In this document: positions 56,910 through 64,000 of the stretch, in pieces
Layout: each line of letters starts with the position of its first letter
How positions within the stretch are numbered: position 1 is the first letter of the stretch
Position numbers and translations under genes: made by a program
Origin: Liopterus haemorrhoidalis
Lineage: Eukaryota; Arthropoda; Insecta; Coleoptera; Dytiscidae
Assembly: GCA_963971575.1 (NCBI GenBank)
Contig: OZ020625.1
Coordinates: 868,001-932,000, forward strand
Reading direction: 5' to 3'
DNA length: 64,000 nt
Notes under the pieces: model-generated
The model's input: only the letters and a program-made list of their open reading frames with translations
Told to the model about the DNA's origin: nothing
Database searches by the model: none

Positions 56910-57456
56910 TTTCCCCCATTTCATTTTTGACATATGTCATTCGTTTCCATGGTGAAAAATTAAATAAACCAAGCAAGGTACAGTCTGTTTCAAACGGTTA
57001 GGCGGAACTAAATGGGAATTTCTTTCTTTTAGGTTGTCACGAAAAGGGACCTTGCTTGGGTTATTTAATTTTTTACGTTGGAATGTCAAAATTTAAAATT
57101 CCAACAATGAAACCATGGAAACGAATGACATATGTCAAACTTAAATTAATGTTCTTACATATTTTAATGACAAAAAAAATAAATAAATGGGATATTTGTA
57201 TTAAGAATGACACAAAAAATCAAAATATAAAGAAAATGACATTTTAAAATGATATTAACCTTAACCAAAAAATATTTGTTGCAAGTATGATTTACAAAGC
57301 TTAAACAAAACGGCCGAAAAGCACGATTTAAACGATGAAAGTAACTAGATTGCAAAATCTAGTTCCGCTTAACCGTTTGGAACAGACTTTACCTCCTCGT
57401 GACAACTTAAAAGAACGAAATTCCCATTTAGTTCCGCCTAAAGGTTTGGAATAGCC
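56910..57456. mobile_element. GGCGGAACTA-family MITE containing a second copy of itself
   Basis: The outer copy gives ACATATGTCATTCGTTTCCA, ACCAAGCAAGGTA, then after the insert CCTCGTGACAACTTAAAAGA and ATTTAGTTCCGCCTAAAGGT. The inner copy, 56981-57389, has ends CAGTCTGTTTCAAACGGTTA / AACCGTTTGGAACAGACTT and TA duplication. The outer copy is truncated at its left end. Confidence 0.83.
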
Positions 57457-58084
57457 TGTACCTACAAAACATATATTTTTTTCTCGTCCCATTTCGTGAT
57501 TAATGCATATTATTGTTTGTAACATGTTTGGTACCACTGCGCATTGGTCCGACACTAATTATAGTGTTTAACTAGCACTACGGTCGGCTTGTGGGAATAT
57601 ATACGGCATGATTATGCTTTGTGAAGTATGGGATTTTGGTCAGAAATTAATTGCTTTTCGAAAAAATATACATTGATAGCTCCATTATTAAAATACACCG
57701 GCAAAAACGTGCTTACCATCTCAAAATTATTCATTGGACTGGTCCTTTAAATTTGTTAGAAATTATATTTATAACTTAATAAAATTGCTATAAAAAATGT
57801 CCAATTTTTTGATAAAAAGACTATTTTCAATTGTTTATGTCCTCATAAAAATATACATGTTATAAGGTAGATATTTTATGTCATAGGTAAAAGTTTGAAG
57901 TATTTTATAAATTAAATAAAATTTTTATGACCTATAGTGGACACACCTTATTAAATATATTGGTTAGCACATACCTTGGAAATTTCATTTATCTGAGAAA
58001 TTTACTCGAAGAAATCACACAAGAAATACATGATTACAGGTGAAAATAGGTTATAAGCAGATAGTGGAAAAGGGGAATGGCAAC
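57457..58084. other. Intergenic, nothing recognised
   Basis: No repeat ends or coding similarity recognised. Confidence 0.4.
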
Positions 58085-59090
58085 TTGATATAACTCAGTT
58101 GTCATTTTTATGGTTTTGCAACATTTGCCCAAATATAATTAGAATTTTGAAAAAATAATTTAAACAAAATAAAAATGCAAAAAAAATTAAATTGTTTCGA
58201 GACCGGATCGAACCTTGGTTTGCAAATTAGAAAGCGAGCATGATAACCATTACACTACCAAAGTATGATGGTTTACTGTGTTACATAAGTTATTAAATAT
58301 TTTACATGGTCAAGTAAAAAACACAAAAAATGCGTTATTTTCGAAAACATAATCTGATCAAAAATTCCTGTTGTACTATTCCGGTTCACACAAATATAGA
58401 TTACTTACAATTTTTTCATATTTTTAGTTTAAACCATCTGGGTTTTGTAGGTATGACCAAAAAACCCTTATACCGTCATTTTGTCGTCTGTCTGTTCGGT
58501 AAAAATTGTAGCCAAACGGCTAAACCTAGAGAGTTGAAATTCGGTATGCTTATACAACTTTTTGACCCGCACATAGCAAAAATACTAAATATCTAAAATA
58601 CATATCCCCCTAAAAATATAAACAAATATCTGCTCAGCGAAAAAAATTTTTTTTTTTAATTCTGGGTAGGGTATCAAATGAAATCCCTTAGTACGTGGAT
58701 TAACGATCAAAATTTTTGCAAGATAAATTATTTTGATGCAATTTTTGCCAAAATTGTGCAAAAAAAATTGTCCCAGACCCTGTAGCCCAGATTAAACTAA
58801 AAATCTGAAAAAATTCTAAGTAATGTACATTGGTGTGAACCGGAATAGTACAACAGGAATTTTTGATCAGATTATATTTTCGGAAAATAACGCATTTTTT
58901 GTGTTATTGGTTGACGATACACAAAAGTTATAGTTATGTAACATACTATGTTAGAAGGCGTATCCTGGTTTAATGGTTAGCTTGCTCGCTTGCTACCCAG
59001 CATATTAGGGTTCGCTCCCGGGCAGAGGAGACAATTTTATATTTTGTTTTTTCAATTTTTATTCTGTCAAAATTCTAGTTACAGGGGAAG
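58085..59090. repeat. Family B: inverted partial copy then forward partial copy
   Basis: 58085-58435 is on the minus strand, with a tRNA-like module (CGAGACCGGATCGAACC, AACCATTACACTACC). 58436-59090 is on the plus strand with CGTCTGTCTG and a different tRNA-like module near 58962-59032 (TGGTTTAATGGTTAGC, GGGTTCGCTCCCGGG). Confidence 0.72.
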
Positions 59091-59466
59091 TATTTTAAGA
59101 TCGCAGCGCTATTTCGGCAAACTTGGAACCTTCAAAATAGACATTCGTTACATATAAACAACGTGAATTTTACTTATGGAAAATGTTTACTGGTGGTTTT
59201 TGTAATTTTGCTACAATATTAATACTTGTTTTTATGCAATTATATTTTTATGCAAACATTTTTTATAAAAAAAAGCGCGACACAATGTCTATTTCTGTAG
59301 TTCCTTCAATCCCACCAGATGTCATATCGCTTAGCAATTTTTCCCTATATTTTGAAAAATTATGCATGTTATTTTTAAGAGTGTAAATTTAATAACTAAT
59401 TGGAATTATATTTTCATTCTATGTGTCAACGAAACCAGAGGGGCGGAGCATATGACTTATAACCTT

Positions 59467-60129
59467 TAGAACGTAGAACCTTTTTTGATATGTCTTTGTT
59501 GTTTAAAATTTTTCACTATATGCTTGATTGTGATGAATTATTATTGAACTTTGCGCTTAACGCACCTTCCCGCAATTTAAGGGTTATCAACATCCTGCAT
59601 CAGAATCACATGAACACAAATTTGGGACTTAACTCGCCGTGTTATAGAATTTCCGGTCTATACAATACTCGTTTCTCGCAAATTGATTTCTTTAACGAAA
59701 CTTTTTCATCTTTTAGAACTAAGATATTTAATTTACTATAATATTGTATAATATTATACCGCTCATTTCTCTCTTTCTTTTTTTAAATATATTTTTGTAC
59801 GGATACTACTCGCTTTTTGTGTTCTTACTCGCTTCTGGTGCTTAAGATACATACATTAAATTTTTGTTCAAACTTTTTTCACTGTTCTATTTTATATATA
59901 TGTATATATACATATAGGATTGTTAATGCATGCGCATATGTGTACGTATGTATGCATGTATGCATGTATCTCGTCTTATTTTGTATTGTTAATTTGTATT
60001 ATTTTTTTTTCAATTGCATTGTTGTATTTACTATGCTATGACTTCTGTCATTGGTCTGTGGCTTTCACAGACTGTTGAAGTCATTTTTTTTGTATTAAAT
60101 AAATAAATAAAAAAATAAAAATAAATAAC
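59467..60129 (+). pseudogene. 5'-truncated LINE 3' end inserted in family B
   Basis: LNFALNAPSRNLRVINILHQ and YNTRFSQIDFFNETFSSFRT, stop near 59741, then a 3' UTR ending in a (AAAT)n-type tail. Family B sequence is continuous across it (GGCGGAGCATATGACTTATAAC before, AACCAATGGAAACCATAGG after), so this is a secondary insertion. Confidence 0.72.
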
Positions 60130-60238
60130 AACCAATGGAAACCATAGGCGCAATTTTCAAAATGAATGAACCTTGCTATATAACAAAAATACTGCACATA
60201 TTTAGAAACCTAAATAATGGTATTAGGCATTCGAACAC

Positions 60239-60800
60239 AAAGTACTTGTATAAAATACATTCTAGCAGCAGAATAGAAATAACTTGGCTCAATATTTTAT
60301 AACAGAGATATTATTTATCATGACCATGGAAACGTTACATATAAGTATGAAAAAATAGATTCGAAAATTTATTGAAAAATTTTTCGTTTTATCAAAAAAT
60401 GTCTCAAATAAAAGTTGTTATTGCTTTTGTAGTAACTTTTGTTAAATAATTTTTTTCGAAATATTTTTCTGTTGTGAAATATTCGAAAAAATCTTAAAAT
60501 CGACACGAGTAAACTCCCATTTCTAGTTAACCTATTTTTACCTAAAGTTGATTAACTCGTGCCATTGATGTCAAAATTAAAAATGAAGTTTCATAAAAAT
60601 CATTTTAGCCGAATTTGCTCTGCACGTGTACACAGACAGACAGACAGACAGACGGACGGACAGACAGACCGACAGACATCATGCTAAAAATAGTCAAAAT
60701 GTTATGTAGGGACCTCAATTCGTGGAGATCCATCGAAATCTCGAAATGACAAAATCGGTATGATCACAATACCTCCCTTATATATGTTGGCGGTCGGTAA
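60239..60800 (+). repeat. Family A repeat, near-complete copy
   Basis: Same module order as 33838-34410, with (GACA)n and (GACG) at 60633-60676, ending CTTATATATGTTGGCGGTCG. Confidence 0.75.
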
Positions 60801-61042
60801 AAATTAAAACATTATTTTAACTTCGCAAACATTGCGATTTATATTTTAAACCAGAGCTAAATTTAAGATTTAAACAATGAAGATTTTAAATAAAATCGAA
60901 AAAAAGTTAAAATATTGTTTTAATTTTTAATTTCTGACCAGTCCGAACATTACTTCCTCATCATATTATAATTTACGGATGTAACTCATCTAATTCAATA
61001 AAATTTTATATAGTTCCGCTTAAACGTTTGACATAGCCTATA

Positions 61043-61670
61043 CAGTGACGGACTAAGAAAAATCGGAGCCCTAGGCAAGGTTCTTATTCCGGGTTTTACT
61101 AGTTAAAAAAAACATAAAATAATAGAAAAAATAACACAGCCCAACAGACATTTTGGTGCCTGATAAGTAGCCTACACAAAGTCCATCTCGATTTAAAGCC
61201 TTCAAAAATTGCTACATAAACCCAAACTTGATATGCAAGGGTGGAAATATAATTTTCTCTCTCGCAACCAAAGGTTCGTTGACAACGTTTTGTTTTTCTT
61301 GAATTATGACATTTCTTAATGGAAATCACACAATTTCTGTTAACCCAGTGCTGATCCTTAGCTCTGCTGTCCCAAAGACATAAAAAACATGGATATTTTG
61401 TATATCCACTTTGCTGTCCAAGGGGAAAGTTAACCGTTTTTAGATAAAAAACTAAAATCAATTAGTCTGTATCTCAAAAACTAGAGCTGCTACGAAAAAT
61501 AGTCAGGTATTTTTGGAATCAGCACATCAAAAATATCCAAAATCAGTTCTTACTTTTTCGGCACCAAGATAAAAAAAAAATTTTGTTGGGCAGTGTAATA
61601 ATAAAACCGTCTTGCGGGCCCCAAAACAAAGCGCGCCCTCGGCAGTTGCCTAGGCCAAAGTCCGCCCCTG
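61043..61670 (-). mobile_element. hAT-like element carrying a conserved coding fragment, perfect 8-bp duplication
   Basis: Ends CAGTGACGGACTAAG and, inverted, CAGGGGCGGACTTTGG. AGCCTATA at 61035-61042 and 61671-61678. Inserted at the terminus of a GGCGGAACTA-family MITE. Minus strand 61461-61099 codes YPCFLCLWDSRAKDQHWVN and STLAYQVWVYVAIFEGF, a Cys-containing sequence I recall from many uncharacterised arthropod proteins; its function is unknown to me. Confidence 0.83.
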
Positions 61671-62281
61671 AGCCTATAGACCTGTTATCTATATCAAATT
61701 TTGTTTTATTAACTTTGTGTTGTTATCATTGTTCCTAAGTACAAAAGTTAAATTCAAATCTATCATGCCTCCGTTTTATTGTTATTGATTATTTATTAAT
61801 TTTAAGTTACCTTAATATTAAAAATCCTTGTCTTTAAAACACCAAATCCAATATAACACCTGTCACTAGAGGTATAATTCCAGATTCACAGAAATTCACT
61901 GACACCTTACATCTCGCAGTATTCAAGATTGAATGATACCTTAGCGCTGTTCTTAGAAACTCCCCCACTTTTCTTCGCGTGCTGTTGAGAGCACCTCTAT
62001 TGTGGGAACGATATATTCGGTGATTTATGGGCATAGACCCATACATTTATGGGATATTGTTTAGATAATTAGGGACTAATATATGCTTAGATGTTATTGA
62101 GACAACATTTTAGATATGTTTTTTTTTGTGGGACCAGAAAGGAATCCATTTATTTAGACTACAAAATTTTTTTAGGTGTATTGAAAATTTTTTACGTTTA
62201 TTTGGTATTATTAAAATAGAAACAAATCGAAAGAAAAAAATGTGCTTTATTGAGTAAAATAGTTGCCATTGTGATCTATAA

Positions 62282-63275
62282 CAGTGCTTCTTAAACTTTT
62301 AGATGTCGCGGCTCCCCTGCAGCTCAAATCGATAACCCACGGCCCCCCTAAATTTATTTTTTGGAACCCATGTTGTTGGAAAAATATTTTTTTGTTTCAT
62401 TTATACATATATTTTTTTACGCTCAGATCATTCAATAACACTGCCCAAAAAAATTATTTTTTTATCTTGGTGCCGGAAAAGTACTGATTTTGGATATTTT
62501 TGATGTGCTGATTCCAAAAATACCTGACTCTTTTTCGTAGCAGCTCTAGTTTTTGATATACAGACTAATTGATTTTAGTTTTTATCTAAAAACGGTAAAC
62601 TTCCTCCTTGGACAGCAAAGTGGATATACAAATTATCCTTGTTTTTTATGTCTTTGGGACAGCAGAGCTAAGGATCAGCACTGGGTTAACAGAAATTGGG
62701 TGATTTCCATTAATAAATGTCATAATTCAAGAAAAACAAATCGTTGTCAACGAACCTTTGGTTGCGAAAGAGAAAATTTCCACCCTTGCATATCAAGTTT
62801 GGGCTTATGTAGCAATTTTTGAAGGCTTTAAATCGAGATGGACTTTGTGTAGGTTACTTAACACGTAAATTTTGTGGGATTAACTCTGAAAAACTGAAAG
62901 CCAGAATATTTGATGGTCCTCAGATAAGGCAACCTACTGAAGATCCAAAATCCGCATCAATGAACAAGATTGAATCTAATTCTTGGTGTTCATTTATTCA
63001 AGTAGTACAAAATTTTCTTGGAAATCATAAAGCGGAGAATTAGTGGAAAATATGCTTTCCAACTTTAATATTCTTGGTTGTATTATGACCACTTACCAGA
63101 AAAGCGAAGTGATTTTAGTGAAGAACCGGGGGAAAGATTCCATCAGGACATAAAACTATGGAAGATAGATATCAAGGAAGATAAGATAGCCACATGATGG
63201 CCTATTACTGGTGGAGTCTTCAGAAAGACTTCTGGTAAACTCCATGCTAGAAAGTTGTACAAAAGAATTTTTAAG
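62282..63275 (+). pseudogene. Longer degraded copy of the same coding element
   Basis: YPCFLCLWDSRAKDQHWVN again (about 62620-62700), a frameshift near 62780, then MKALNRDGLCVGYLTRKFCG, ARIFDGPQIRQPTEDPKSA and FIQVVQNFLGNHKAEN stop, with later decayed RFHQDIK/MMAYYWWS-like codons. The start near CAGTGCTTCTTAAACTTTTA resembles a hAT end. Several stops, so nonfunctional. Confidence 0.68.
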
Positions 63276-63494
63276 TGATAAGTGATGTATATTTATCTAC
63301 TTTGTGAAATAAATACCTTTGTCTCTTTTGTGTTTGTAACTGGCAGTTGGAGCAAATAGTAACAGTACTAACGTTAAAAATACGCAAGTTAAGAAATAAG
63401 ATATTTTGTAAAATAGGCCAATATAGCGTATCTCAATAACTAGATCTGATAGGGTAAACTTAAAAAGATTCTTTACTTCACAAATTATTTTATT

Positions 63495-63544
63495 TTCACT
63501 ATACGTACATTTCGGCTACGAAGTAGCCATCTTCAGTAGTTGAA
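63495..63544 (-). ncRNA. Candidate hammerhead ribozyme (Penelope-like element type)
   Basis: Minus strand: stem I 5' arm TTCAACTA, core CTGAAGA, stem II TGGCTAC-TTC-GTAGCC, core GAA, very short stem III ATGT/ACGT closing with the A-U pair, cleavage-site nucleotide A, stem I 3' arm TAGTGAA (one bulged A). This matches the minimal hammerhead with tiny stem III known from terminal repeats of Penelope-like retroelements and retrozymes. No reverse transcriptase was found nearby. Confidence 0.65.
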
Positions 63545-63659
63545 TAAAACTAAGAGAAATTACAGATTTGAAATTATATATACTCACAAACTAAACTCTA
63601 TAAATTACCTAACTTAGAACGTATTGGGTTTCTGCTATTCGCATATTGGGGGTGTAATA

Positions 63660-64000
63660 CAAGGTGTCTCAAAAGAAATTTTATATTTATTTAGCTTACT
63701 GCGTGAACGCAACGTATCCGAAGGGCGCGGGGGTTATGTCAATCGGTAGCCTGGCTCTTGGGAATTTAGTCGCTATGGAGCGTTTCTCGGGAGCAGACCG
63801 CGCGTTATGCGTGCGAGAGTTTTACAAAAACGGTGATTCGGCGACTGTAGCGCGTAGAACATTCTGCAGTATTCGAGGTTTTCGCCACTTAAATGATGCG
63901 CCAAGCATTCCTCTCATTCGACATTGGGTTAAAAAGTTTGAAGAGACTGGTACAATGCTGGATAAATCAAAATCCGGGTGATCTAGGTCATCAAGAACGG
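63660..64000 (+). pseudogene. Second DD41D Tc1/mariner element, 5' part, nonsense mutation
   Basis: TA|CAAGGTGTCTCAAAAGAAAT end at 63660. The transposase N-terminus MERFSGADRALCVREFYKNG is followed by RHLNDAPSIPLIRHWVKKFE and stops at TGA (63979-63981), where the 37606 copy has CGA (Arg) in GRPRSS. The frame would otherwise continue off the window. Confidence 0.88.

Overview
This is an AT-rich, intron-bearing, repeat-dense eukaryotic window, almost certainly from an insect. Evidence: GT-AG introns, clear insect orthologues (thin/TRIM32, THOC6, Dlish), and insect-type mariner, hAT, piggyBac, PIF/Harbinger-like and non-LTR elements. I cannot name the order with confidence; a beetle is a guess. 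There are no operons, CRISPR arrays or prokaryotic features. A 200-N assembly gap lies at 30077-30276.

Region 1 (about 1-18.8 kb, minus strand) is one large gene, the Drosophila thin (tn, abba)/TRIM32-like E3 ligase. Twelve coding exons join with consistent splice phases for about 943 codons: RING, B-box-like zinc finger, coiled coil and a long low-complexity linker. The C-terminal NHL repeats must lie beyond the left edge. Its introns are packed with mariner remnants, MITEs, a piggyBac derivative, non-LTR fragments, an AT minisatellite and a G-rich minisatellite.

Region 2 (18.9-47.4 kb) holds no recognisable host gene. It is a mosaic of transposable elements: a truncated non-LTR retrotransposon with a 16-bp target-site duplication, R4/Dong-like retrotransposon ends sitting in (TAA)n repeats, a DD41D-type Tc1/mariner element with an open transposase frame, nested MITEs, composite repeats with tRNA-like modules, (GACA)n-bearing repeats and a ~315-bp tandem repeat.

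Region 3 (47.46-48.89 kb, plus strand) is a complete four-exon THOC6 gene (323 aa, WD40), with tandem repeats just downstream.

Region 4 (50.93-55.30 kb, minus strand) is the 3' part of an SH3 gene matching Dlish/Vamana, a Fat-Dachs pathway adaptor. Its 2.4-kb intron is bracketed by an inverted repeat. The upstream exons were not found.

Region 5 (55.3-64 kb) is again transposon mosaic. It includes hAT elements with 8-bp duplications, a self-nested MITE, a candidate hammerhead ribozyme typical of Penelope-like elements, and the start of a second DD41D element at the right edge. The three host genes are functionally unrelated (muscle ubiquitin ligase, mRNA export, planar polarity/growth). I found no new multi-gene system; the novelty is in the mobile-element architecture.
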